Below are positions 1 through 6,896 of a stretch of 13,072 bases of DNA, one piece after another. The translations under genes were made by a program, and so were the position numbers. The DNA is taken from NCBI GenBank assembly GCA_016926235.1, contig JAFGOZ010000101.1:1-13072 (forward strand), written 5' to 3'. The notes beneath the pieces were generated by a model. It was not told the DNA's origin. It was given only the letters and a program-made list of their open reading frames with translations, and made no database searches. Every line of letters begins with the position of its first letter. Positions within the stretch are counted from its first letter, which is position 1. Source of the stretch: Bacteroidales bacterium (GTDB lineage: Bacteria > Bacteroidota > Bacteroidia > Bacteroidales > UBA10428).

Positions 1-317
1 AACACAGCCTCTCCCATCGGGGTTGTAGTGTCAATAACGCCTTCAGTTAAACTTCTAAAATTGATCCCTTTTTGCTTTAAATCATAGAAAAGGTCAATAA
101 GTTGTTTTGCTGTTCGTCCCAACCTGTCGATGCTGTTTACAATCAATATGTCGTCTTTGCGAAGCTGCGAGAATAATTTATCCTGATTGGGGAGAAAAAC
201 GCTTCTTCCGGAGAGTTTTTCTTCAAATATTTTATCACACCCGGCTTTTTGCAGTGCATCAATTTGCATTTCCAAATTTTGATCCTTTTTGCTTACTCGT
301 GCGTACCCGAAATTCAT
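1..317 (-). CDS. Serine recombinase (resolvase/invertase), N-terminal part, cut by window edge
   Basis: The reading frame starts at the ATG on 317-315 and runs off the left edge, giving about 105 residues. It begins MNFGYARVSKKDQN, the classic resolvase N-terminus with R7 and the nucleophile S9, and carries IDRLGRT at residues 63-69, matching the D-R-x-x-R catalytic motif of the gamma-delta/Tn3 resolvase and Hin invertase families. These enzymes form a covalent Ser-DNA link and carry out resolution, inversion or small-element integration. The C-terminal helix-turn-helix lies outside the window, so the subgroup cannot be told. It is transcribed away from the rest of the window. Direct repeats just upstream (352-389) could belong to its recombination site. 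Family call is secure; whether the gene is complete is unknown. Confidence 0.93.
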   Translation of the reverse strand, partial: MNFGYARVSKKDQNLEMQIDALQKAGCDKIFEEKLSGRSVFLPNQDKLFSQLRKDDILIVNSIDRLGRTAKQLIDLFYDLKQKGINFRSLTEGVIDTTTPMGEAV

Positions 318-351
318 ATATATAAAGTATGGTTAAAGGTTACTATTTAAT

Positions 352-389
352 TAAACAAACTTAGATAAATCGAACTGGATAAACAAACT
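352..389. repeat. Direct repeat pair upstream of the resolvase gene
   Basis: TAAACAAACT occurs at 352-361 and again at 380-389, 28 bp apart start to start, 35-72 bp upstream of the recombinase start codon. Serine resolvases often bind repeated half-sites beside their own gene, so this could be part of a res-like site or an operator. The spacing and lack of an obvious dyad make this a weak call. Confidence 0.3.
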
Positions 390-966
390 ATATTTTTCAA
401 CAATGAAGTACTAAAATTGAAAATCAAGGAAGTATGGTAAAACGGTTGTTTGATTGAACTTTTCTTTAAAGGATTATACCTTCAATAAGTAGTGAAACGA
501 AATAACTGTGAATCTGGTTCAACCGCAGGAAAAGGCTTTATTCCGCTAAAAGGGCGATTGTGTGTTAAATTAAAACTCCAATGTGAAGGGGGAGAACTCA
601 GAGAGCCGTTTTACAAAAAGCGGTTTGAGGATTCAGAAGACGTGTCTCTGAAACTTTTCCTGTTGTAATATGTTCATTGATATAGCATAAACACCAAGGA
701 GTGAAGCTAAAATGATAATATTTGTATGTGGTTGATAATTACAAGATTATTCTTAAATCCTGATTTTACTATTTAAAATGTTCCCTAATTTGATTTCTCG
801 GGAAAATATTCAGAACTTTCATTAGTCTCTATTTAATTTAAGAACTAATAGTTATAGGATCCTTATAATAAGAAATAAATGTAAATATTTATAGAAAAGG
901 TAAGCATAATTGTTGTTAGGTGTATACAACACCAAAACACTACTACTAACTAAAACTTAGACTAAT
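390..966. other. Long non-coding stretch, nothing recognised
   Basis: About 580 bp between the resolvase upstream region and the exported-protein gene hold no open frame of useful length on either strand. A segment at about 490-640 is richer in G and C than its surroundings and contains a small bulged hairpin around 615-632 (CCGTTTT, short loop, AAAAGCGG). A second small dyad, GGTGT-ATACA-ACACC at 919-933, lies about 35 bp upstream of the start at 967. The stretch may be a recombination scar or hold the promoter for 967-2561, but no clear TAnnTTTG-type Bacteroidota promoter was found. Confidence 0.5.
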
Positions 967-2376
967 ATGAGAAACATTCTAGTAACTACTTTATTTTTGT
1001 GTTTGACATTGACTTTACAAGCTCAAATTAATAAGTTAAACAGTAGCAATCAGAACGCCAAGGCAAAAGAATTTAAGTATGCATTAAACAAGCAATTCAC
1101 AAAAATTGCGACAGGTACTGCATTTGGAAATGTTGGCAATTTTGCAGCTATAAGTTCTGATGCAAAATCATTTGCAATTGGGGGTAATGTCGTAACAAAG
1201 ACAAGTTCTGTTTGGGGAATTGAATTATCAGGAGGTGCAACAGAAGGGATACTTAAACTGTTTAATAATGAAGAGCTAAACACAAACTTTGCAGGAGAAT
1301 TAAAATATCATAAGCTAATTAAAACAGATTTTGCAGCTAGAAATTCTCTTGAAGTTTCAGATTTAGAAGACCAAATTTTTGAACTATATAATCAGTTTAG
1401 TAGGGATTCAATATCCATCGCAAATCAAAAAGAACTATACAAAATCCAGTTAGACATCATAAATACCGAAAACAAAATTATTGAACAAAATAAGCAAATA
1501 ACAAAAATTAACTCCTTACTGTCTATTATTCCCATTGCAACAAGAACAAAGGATAGCTTAGAAGTGACTAAGGGGTCTATACTGTTTGAAATTCAAAATA
1601 ACAAACTTAATGTTGACTTATGGAAGAAACAACTAAATAAAATTGAAAGCAATAAGGACGAGTATTTCAGTACTGAACTAGAAAAAAAAGCACAAGCTAG
1701 AGATAAAAAAGTAATTGAATTAGAGAAGAAAAAAATAAATTTAGACTTGAATGGATTTGATATTACTTGGCTTTCCTTTGGACTTAGGGCAAAGAATAAT
1801 GAAATTAAATTATTTGCACCGAACAATTTGCCTAATGCACAATTTAGCGACACAAGCTTTATTAGTCAAAGATTCTCTGCTTCTATTTCCAGATATAGAA
1901 GTACTTCATTTCAAAATCAAGATGTATATTGGTCTGCTGGTATCTTTTTGGACTACACTACAAATTTTACCTCTTTAAAGAAAGTTGAAATAGAAGAAAG
2001 AACGCCAGTTACTGGTAATTCTCAGCAGGAGATAAAAAAAACAATAAATGCTTATCAAGGGGATTATAAAGAAGGTCTCATTGAGGTTACCCTTTTTTGT
2101 GATTACTACAGATTTTTTGGACAGTATAACTCAATTATAGGTATTCACATTAACCCTAATTTAAACTATAATGAAACAACAAAAAAGCCATTGGCTAATC
2201 TTTTTTTAGGTGTTATTATCCCTTTCGAAGACAAGGAAAAACAAACTTCAAAAATCAATGTAGAGGTTTTCTATAATAGGCAGGATATTTTTAATTATCT
2301 CAATAAAGAAACAAAAACAAGTTCATTTGGAATTAGAGCGACATTGCCAATAACCATAATAAACTATAAGATATGA
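967..2376 (+). CDS. Exported coiled-coil protein with beta-rich ends, possibly outer membrane; function unknown
   Basis: The 469-residue product starts MRNILVTTLFLCLTLTLQAQ, a convincing Sec signal peptide with probable cleavage after residue 18 or 20, so it should be exported. Residues about 50-120 are rich in short beta-like stretches. Residues about 130-260 are charged and heptad-like, with many K, E, Q, N, I and L, consistent with a long coiled coil. Residues about 262-469 return to alternating polar and hydrophobic segments ending LPITIINYKI, which could be strands of an outer-membrane barrel or a surface beta domain. No catalytic motif is visible and I do not recognise the family. The stop overlaps the start of a small downstream gene (ATGA), so the two are probably co-translated. 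The start is chosen because it gives the signal peptide. Confidence 0.85.
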   Translation: MRNILVTTLFLCLTLTLQAQINKLNSSNQNAKAKEFKYALNKQFTKIATGTAFGNVGNFAAISSDAKSFAIGGNVVTKTSSVWGIELSGGATEGILKLFNNEELNTNFAGELKYHKLIKTDFAARNSLEVSDLEDQIFELYNQFSRDSISIANQKELYKIQLDIINTENKIIEQNKQITKINSLLSIIPIATRTKDSLEVTKGSILFEIQNNKLNVDLWKKQLNKIESNKDEYFSTELEKKAQARDKKVIELEKKKINLDLNGFDITWLSFGLRAKNNEIKLFAPNNLPNAQFSDTSFISQRFSASISRYRSTSFQNQDVYWSAGIFLDYTTNFTSLKKVEIEERTPVTGNSQQEIKKTINAYQGDYKEGLIEVTLFCDYYRFFGQYNSIIGIHINPNLNYNETTKKPLANLFLGVIIPFEDKEKQTSKINVEVFYNRQDIFNYLNKETKTSSFGIRATLPITIINYKI

Positions 2377-2561
2377 TATACTATAAAGCAATTTGCAAAC
2401 AGCATAGCTGGGAAAGTCCAGGACTATATCTTGCTCGTGCCTCTGCTATAAAAAGCGCTACTGCACACAGAGCCAATACTCAAGGACCACACGATATAGT
2501 AATATTAGAAGTTTACATACCAGATGACACTTTACAAATTAGGTCAGAGGTATCTATTTAG
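2373..2561 (+). CDS. Small protein translationally coupled to the exported protein
   Basis: This 62-residue frame begins in the ATGA overlap with the stop of the preceding gene, the arrangement typical of translational coupling. It has a protein-like composition with segments such as HRANTQGPHDIVILEVYIP, a Cys at residue 8 and several His residues, but no signal peptide or membrane segment, so it should be cytoplasmic. I recognise no family. Its reality rests on the overlap and on the frame being open for nearly the whole interval to the spacer. A role related to the exported protein is guesswork from position only. Confidence 0.6.
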   Translation: MIYYKAICKQHSWESPGLYLARASAIKSATAHRANTQGPHDIVILEVYIPDDTLQIRSEVSI

Positions 2562-2875
2562 GAGCTGATACAAGTAGAAAAGTGCAGTGCCTAATGCGGT
2601 ATAGTGAATTGCCGGTGCAGTGCATATTCGAGCGACACAGCTCGTATCAGAAGTAGTTGTAACTTGATAGGAAAGTGATTCATAATCGGCAACTCAAATC
2701 TTTGTTTCCATTAAACTAATTACAACCATTTGGAGACATAGAGGAAAACTAGCAAGGCAACTAGGCACGATTTTCGATGCTGTTGGTTAGGCACAAACTT
2801 TACCATACCGCAAAATGTTGACTACAGTACCTCCTGACAAACAATCAAATGGAGTAATAAGAAAAACTATTAACA
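2562..2875. repeat. Spacer with a diverged copy of the cassette-like repeat
   Basis: This 314-bp non-coding spacer follows the 967-2561 gene pair. Positions 2607-2623 read AATTGCCGGTGCAGTGC, which differs by one inserted base from the core of the repeats at 7942-7969 and 12945-12972 read on their minus strand. Here it lies on the plus strand, so all three point in the direction of transcription of the gene just before them. TGCGGTAT (2595-2602) and ATACCGCA (2805-2812) are perfect 8-bp inverted arms, and GTGCCTAA (2587-2594) has its complement TTAGGCAC near 2787. GTGCAGTGC is present twice, near 2582 and 2615. The promoter of the next gene should lie here, but none was recognised. Confidence 0.45.
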
Positions 2876-4543
2876 ATGAGAACATCAAAAATCAATGACA
2901 GTTTAAAAGTAAATGCTATTGCGGGAACATACGTTGTAACGCTTGGCTTTGATTTACCAATGATAAAATGTATTGGACTATTAGGTTTTTCCATTTTACG
3001 TACTGATAAAACTGGACGGGCTAAATTTTTGGAAGGCATGAAATGTTTCAAGGAAACTGATCCAGGTTTTCCTGCAGGCGCATTGTACCCATCAAATGAA
3101 CAGCCCATTCAAATATTTCAGTGGGCTGATTACAGTGCCGAGCCTGGGCAAAATTATACGTATAAAGTAACCGCATTAAAAGGAACACCCCGAAATCTTA
3201 CACCATTTGCCGAGTGCACTGTGGAAGTTACCACCGAAGATCCTGAAGGAGGCGATCAGGATGTTTATTTCAATAGAGGGACAGCAGCATCGCAGGAATA
3301 TATACGCCGATTTGGCGACGTAGCACCACATGAAGTTCCCGGCGGCAAAGCTTTCAAATGGCTTTCAAGAGGACTCTATGAAGCCCTCACTGAATTTATT
3401 ACCAGCTGTGAGCCGGGAAAGCATGCTTTACGAATTGCCGCTTACGAATTTAATTACGAGCCTTTATTGAAACTTATTGAGCAAACCATTGATAGTGGTA
3501 ATGGTGTAGACATACAAATTGTATTTGATGCAAAAAAGAAAGTACCCGGAGATAAAAATACAGAACTGGTAGCAAAATATCATCTTGATAATGTTAGCAC
3601 ACCAAGAACAACTTATGCCTCTGGAATTTCGCACAATAAATTTATTGTAAAACTGGAAGGCACCAATCCCGTTGCTGTGTGGACAGGCGGTACCAATTTT
3701 TCGGACGGAGGAATTTTTGGTCACTCTAATGTGGCACATGTTGTAGAGGATTCAAATTTAGCGGCACTGTATTTACAATATTGGGAAGCTCTAAAGCAAG
3801 ATCTCGACCATAAAAAATTGCCATCCGCTGTAGAAGGCATAACCAGCATACCGCCGCTCGATTTACCAAAAGGCACTTTCGCAATATTTAGCCCTAGGAA
3901 AAATCTTGATGCATTAACCTATTATGCAGACCTGGCATTAACAGCTAAAGACGCTTTGTTTATGACCTTTGCATTTGGCATGAACAAAACATTTAAAGAT
4001 GTCTATAGAAACTCTACAGCTGGTTTTCGACTATCCCTATTAGAGAAAAAAACAAGGCCCTATAAAAAAGCCCAAGAAGCTGAAAAAAAGGCCGATGAAA
4101 AAGAGATAGATGACCTTAGGTTTATGCCCGAAAATGTTTTTGCTATCGGCAAATTTATCAGAACAAACGAATTTGATGGTTGGGTAAAAGAAAGGCTAAC
4201 AGGATTAAACACAAATGTAAATTACATACACAATAAATTTATGCTGATAGATCCTTTAAGCGATGACCCTATCGTAATTGGAGGCTCTGCAAATTTTAGC
4301 GATGCTTCTACCATTAAGAACGATGAAAATATGATATTGGTAAGGGGCAATACACGTGTAGCTGATATTTATCTGGGTGAATTTATGCGCCTGTTCTCTC
4401 ATTTTTCATTTCGTGAATCTTTAACCTGGCGCAAAATAGATGAACCTCCTAAACCATTAAAAACGGATAATTGGTGGGAAGCTAGTTATGGCGATACTTC
4501 TAATTCAGCAAAAAGAAAATATTTTGCTCAAGTTGATAATTAA
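2876..4543 (+). CDS. Phospholipase-D-superfamily protein with two HKD-type halves and an N-terminal beta domain
   Basis: The 555-residue product has no signal peptide. Residues about 10-125 form a beta-rich domain ending with a fibronectin-III-like stretch (NYTYKVTALKG, then ECTVEVTTEDP). Two PLD repeats follow. The first has H253-N-K255 and TGGTNFSDGG at 270-279, but position 260, where the motif wants Asp, is Leu. The second is canonical: H452-N-K454-x4-D459 then GGSANFSD at 469-476. The superfamily pairs two such halves into one active site with a phospho-histidine intermediate and includes phospholipases, nucleases and phosphatidyltransferases. A charged helical insert lies at about 388-412. 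Substrate cannot be told. A cytoplasmic nuclease of a defence or repair type fits the neighbourhood, but a lipid enzyme is not excluded. It stands alone and converges with the restriction remnant. Confidence 0.88.
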   Translation: MRTSKINDSLKVNAIAGTYVVTLGFDLPMIKCIGLLGFSILRTDKTGRAKFLEGMKCFKETDPGFPAGALYPSNEQPIQIFQWADYSAEPGQNYTYKVTALKGTPRNLTPFAECTVEVTTEDPEGGDQDVYFNRGTAASQEYIRRFGDVAPHEVPGGKAFKWLSRGLYEALTEFITSCEPGKHALRIAAYEFNYEPLLKLIEQTIDSGNGVDIQIVFDAKKKVPGDKNTELVAKYHLDNVSTPRTTYASGISHNKFIVKLEGTNPVAVWTGGTNFSDGGIFGHSNVAHVVEDSNLAALYLQYWEALKQDLDHKKLPSAVEGITSIPPLDLPKGTFAIFSPRKNLDALTYYADLALTAKDALFMTFAFGMNKTFKDVYRNSTAGFRLSLLEKKTRPYKKAQEAEKKADEKEIDDLRFMPENVFAIGKFIRTNEFDGWVKERLTGLNTNVNYIHNKFMLIDPLSDDPIVIGGSANFSDASTIKNDENMILVRGNTRVADIYLGEFMRLFSHFSFRESLTWRKIDEPPKPLKTDNWWEASYGDTSNSAKRKYFAQVDN

Positions 4544-4614
4544 TAAACAAAATAGAAACACCAGCCAGCCAAATAAGCGGTATCAGAAAAGGCTCGTTTT
4601 ATGAGAATAGCGTA

Positions 4615-5016
4615 TTATATTTTTTGAGAGTATAAATTTGGAAGAACTGGTTTAATCGACTTGCCTAAAATCTCAGCAATATTTATCTCATGGCACAATT
4701 TACCATTCTGATAAAACTGGAAATTAATATAATCAGTGATAATAAGGTTATCCAGGGCTTTTTTGTAGCGTTCAAATTGTTCCTGGTATTGCTTGTTATT
4801 TAAATCTTTTCCAATGTCTTTTGCCTCAATGTATCCTATTGGTATCTTACCTTTGGTAATAACATAGTCTGGATTTCCACAATCTGTAACGTTCGCTGGT
4901 TCGTTTGTTATATCAACACCCGGAACAAGATTACGAATAAGAACTTCAAGGTCACTTCTGTAAGCGTGTTCTTTCGTAACACCAGATTTATACTGTTCAA
5001 TAAATCGTCTTAGCAA
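4615..5016 (-). pseudogene. Remnant of a type ISP/IIG restriction-modification enzyme: N-terminal nuclease domain only
   Basis: The 133-residue frame matches the N-terminal endonuclease domain of large single-chain restriction-modification proteins of the type ISP group. It has H-A-Y-R-S-D-L near 17-23, then TNEPANVTDCGNPDYVITKG with PD at 49-50, and IGYIEAKD with E64 and K66, a clear PD-(D/E)xK site. LDNLIITDYINFQFYQNG (88-105) is also characteristic. Family members exceed 1000 residues and continue into helicase, methylase and target-recognition parts. Here everything beyond about residue 125 is missing and a stop follows at 4615, next to the convergent PLD gene. The start used is a TTG; the frame stays open upstream to about 5080, close to the IS left end at 5095. 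The methylase is absent, so this is a decayed gene rather than a working system. Confidence 0.82.
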
Positions 5017-5062
5017 AATGCATTCCCAATATTTAAAAACAGGAGGGTTGATCTTGCAGGTA

Positions 5063-5076
5063 TAGATTTCCTTTTC
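5063..5076. repeat. 14-bp match to the IS terminator palindrome arm
   Basis: TAGATTTCCTTTTC at 5063-5076, just outside the left end of the IS, is identical to 6257-6270, the first arm of the palindrome at the end of the transposase gene. The two are in the same orientation about 1.2 kb apart. It may be chance in AT-rich DNA, or a trace of an earlier copy or an internal rearrangement of the element. Confidence 0.4.
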
Positions 5077-5147
5077 TAATCATTTACTATAATTACCCCC
5101 AAAAATTAGACAACAAGTATCAATAGAAAATTAATAAACTTGTTGTT

Positions 5148-5423
5148 ATGAAAAAGAGAAAAAATTACACATCAGGATTTAAAACAAAAGTCGTATTAGA
5201 ATCTCTTCAGGAGCGAGAAACGATCCAAGAAATCGGAAAAAAGTATGAAGTTCATCCGAACCAGATCTCGACCTGGAAGAGTCAATTTCTCAGTGGAGCC
5301 ACCAGCGTTTTTGAAAAAGGAGTTGTTAAAAATGATGATGAAAAAGAGAAAATAGAACTTTTTAAAAAAGTGGGGCAGCTTCAAATGCAGGTTGATTTCT
5401 TAAAAAAAGTACTGGGGAAATAG
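5148..5423 (+). CDS. IS3-family transposase OrfA (helix-turn-helix subunit)
   Basis: The 91-residue protein has the KKRKNYTSGFKTKVVLE opening of IS3/IS911 OrfA proteins, a helix-turn-helix at about residues 23-45 (TIQEIGKKYEVHPNQISTWK) and a leucine-rich, coiled-coil end at about 65-90 (IELFKKVGQLQMQVDFLKKV) that serves for oligomerisation. OrfA binds the terminal repeats. When translation slips at the A-run near its end, it becomes the N-terminal part of the active OrfAB transposase. Its stop at 5421-5423 lies just beyond the slippery site. Confidence 0.93.
   Translation: MKKRKNYTSGFKTKVVLESLQERETIQEIGKKYEVHPNQISTWKSQFLSGATSVFEKGVVKNDDEKEKIELFKKVGQLQMQVDFLKKVLGK
5402..5409 (+). promoter_or_regulatory. 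Probable -1 ribosomal frameshift site (A-run followed by G)
   Basis: Seven A residues followed by G lie in phase as A-AAA-AAA-G with orfA codons 86 and 87. The -1 frame is open from here without a stop through IAKEDRNLKVDKASPL into the orfB start at 5474. This is the programmed slippage arrangement that yields the OrfAB fusion transposase in IS3 elements. A downstream stimulatory structure was not identified. Confidence 0.75.
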
Positions 5424-5473
5424 CCAAAGAAGACAGGAATCTAAAAGTAGACAAGGCAAGCCCATTAAGTATA

Positions 5474-6259
5474 ATGAGCCAATGCGAGCTTTTAGATATC
5501 TGCCGTAGCAGTTTCTACTATATTCCCCATGATGACAGCACACAGAATCAGGAACTAATGAAATTGATTGACAAGCAATATATGGAGACTCCGTTTTTTG
5601 GGGTACCACGGATGACGGAGTATTTGCGTGATCTAGGCCACAAAGTGAATCCGAAACGGATAAGGCGTCTGTATCGCTTAATGGATCTACATGCCCTTGG
5701 ACCCCGGCCAAATACCAGCAAGCCGCATAAAGGTGAAGGGCATACCATATACCCCTACTTGCTGCGCGATTTAAGGATAATACGTCCAAATCAGGTTTGG
5801 GGCATGGATATTACATATGTTCCGGTAGGGAAAGGTCACATGTACCTGGTAGCCATAATAGACCTTTACAGTCGATTTATAGTAGGCTGGTCGCTTTCTA
5901 ATACCATGACAGCATTATGGTGCAAAGAATGCCTGGAAACGGCCATATTTGTCCATGGAAAGCCAGAGATACTAAATACCGACCAGGGAAGTCAATTTAC
6001 ATGTCCCTTGTTTACTGAGTTTGTAACCGGCCAAAAAGTTCAATGTAGCATGGATGGAAAAGGACGGGCGATTGATAATATCTTTATCGAGCGGTTCTGG
6101 CGTAACATTAAATACGAGAAAATCTATTTGGAACCATCGGATGATGGCCTAGAATTATTCGGGAAAATTAAGTGGTATATGGAGTTCTATAATATGCGTA
6201 GGCAGCATCAAACATTAGGGTATAAAAAACCAGAACAGATGTACGCCCGAGCCGCTTAG
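5474..6259 (+). CDS. IS3-family transposase OrfB (DDE catalytic subunit)
   Basis: This 261-residue frame carries the rve-type integrase core. The catalytic acids are D112 (WGMDITYVPVG), D170 (ILNTDQGSQFT) and E206 (DNIFIERFWRNIKYE), with the expected 35 residues between the second Asp and the Glu. An HTH_21-like region precedes it (FFGVPRMTEYLRDLG). The ATG at 5474 is internal to a longer open frame, so the working enzyme is probably made by -1 frameshifting from orfA. The stop TAG at 6257-6259 lies inside the first arm of a long palindrome. The family catalyses copy-out/paste-in transposition. All key residues are present, so nothing indicates inactivation. Confidence 0.95.
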   Translation: MSQCELLDICRSSFYYIPHDDSTQNQELMKLIDKQYMETPFFGVPRMTEYLRDLGHKVNPKRIRRLYRLMDLHALGPRPNTSKPHKGEGHTIYPYLLRDLRIIRPNQVWGMDITYVPVGKGHMYLVAIIDLYSRFIVGWSLSNTMTALWCKECLETAIFVHGKPEILNTDQGSQFTCPLFTEFVTGQKVQCSMDGKGRAIDNIFIERFWRNIKYEKIYLEPSDDGLELFGKIKWYMEFYNMRRQHQTLGYKKPEQMYARAA

Positions 6260-6299
6260 ATTTCCTTTTCCGCCCAATTGGGCGGAAAAGGAAATCTAA
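6256..6299. terminator. 44-nt perfect palindrome at the end of the transposase gene
   Basis: The arms at 6256-6277 and 6278-6299 are exact reverse complements, 22 bp each with no spacer, meeting at CCCAATTGGG. The transposase stop codon lies inside the left arm. The RNA would fold into a very stable hairpin with a short loop of a few bases on either strand. It most likely ends transposase transcription and blocks transcription entering the IS from outside. There is no long T-tract after it. Confidence 0.8.
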
Positions 6300-6311
6300 C
6301 TTAACTTTGAA

Positions 6312-6689
6312 TTAAAGTTGTCTAAAGAAGGGGAGTAGTAAATACAATAGAAGTTTTATTATACCAAATATTAGGAATATAAAAGCAGCAATTGTTATAA
6401 TCATATTAATGAATGTCAGATAATCTGGCACATTATCCATGTCAGTTTCGTTAATTTCAATATTTGTCCTTGGAAGGTTGCTAATTTCCTTTTCTGATTT
6501 CCCTTCGTTAATCTTATTACTTTTTATTCTGTTCCTTGCCGCCATATGAGCATAGTTATGCATGATCCCCCAGGTCCAAAAGATTATTACTGTTGTTAAT
6601 AAAGAAATCCAGAATAGTATGGTACTTTCAACTATATACAATAGTATAGTTGCAGCAATGCTCATAATAATACCAATTTTACCTCCCAT
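6312..6689 (-). pseudogene. Small membrane protein gene, 3' end replaced by the IS
   Basis: The 125-residue product has two hydrophobic helices at about residues 4-43, a charged loop at about 44-88 (RNRIKSNKINEGKSEKEI) and a third hydrophobic stretch at about 90-122, so it would be an inner-membrane protein. I recognise no family. The last seven or so residues (about LPFFRQL) and the stop codon are encoded by the right terminal repeat of the IS (6317-6336) and the DNA just inside it. The native C-terminus has therefore been lost or replaced. The retained part may still be made as a chimeric protein. The ATG at 6687 is the only sensible start. Confidence 0.65.
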
Positions 6690-6792
6690 AATTTAAACTT
6701 GTTTTATAGTAATAATAAAAATACACATATTTTGCTTCGTCAAGCCAAATACATTTTACTAAGCAAATTATTACTTTGATAAATTACTTGCT

Positions 6793-6829
6793 TCTCCCAA
6801 CCCCCAAATGGGGGAGATTGGATTTTTTT
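6793..6829. terminator. GC-rich hairpin between the truncated membrane gene and the HEPN gene
   Basis: CCCCC-AAAT-GGGGG at 6801-6814, or the alternative pairing TCTCCC (6793-6798) with GGGAGA (6812-6817), forms a stable hairpin. A T-run follows at 6823-6829 on the plus strand. It lies about 70 bp beyond the end of the minus-strand HEPN gene, where it would be preceded rather than followed by the homopolymer. It could reduce read-through on either strand; the terminator role is tentative. Confidence 0.4.
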
Positions 6830-6896
6830 CAGCATTTTCACGCTTGGAAATTGGGCTCAACTGTGCCTTAAATCCTATATTGTTGGGCGTAGTAAT

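Larger units (their letters stand above)
5095..6336 (+). mobile_element. IS3-family insertion sequence, about 1.24 kb
   Basis: The element has imperfect terminal inverted repeats: ACCCCCAAAAATTAGACAAC at 5095-5114 and the complement of ACTCCCCTTCTTTAGACAAC at 6317-6336, 14 of 20 positions identical, including the shared TTAGACAAC. It encodes orfA and orfB in 0 and -1 frames with an A-rich slippery site between, the standard IS3 organisation. Both frames and the DDE triad look intact, so it may be active. No target-site duplication is obvious (left flank AATT, right flank AGTA), which suggests rearrangement after insertion or that the exact ends differ by a few bases. It separates the restriction remnant from the truncated membrane-protein gene. 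Confidence 0.88.

Noticed and set aside
107..325. Plus-strand open frame of 72 codons
   Set aside because: It lies antisense to the well-supported resolvase N-terminus.
390..966. A structured RNA, group II intron fragment or riboswitch in the gene-free stretch
   Set aside because: Only short weak hairpins are seen; no conserved intron or riboswitch core could be recognised by eye.
4544..4614. A fourth cassette-like repeat after the PLD gene (AAGCGGTATCAG near 4576)
   Set aside because: Similarity to the 2595 region is only about ten bases with no arms or core block.
5400..5789. Minus-strand open frame of 129 codons across the transposase
   Set aside because: It is antisense to the OrfA end and OrfB, whose DDE residues are clear; no independent support.
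5085..6346. Target-site duplication flanking the IS
   Set aside because: No matching 3-5 bp direct repeats were found at the inferred ends.
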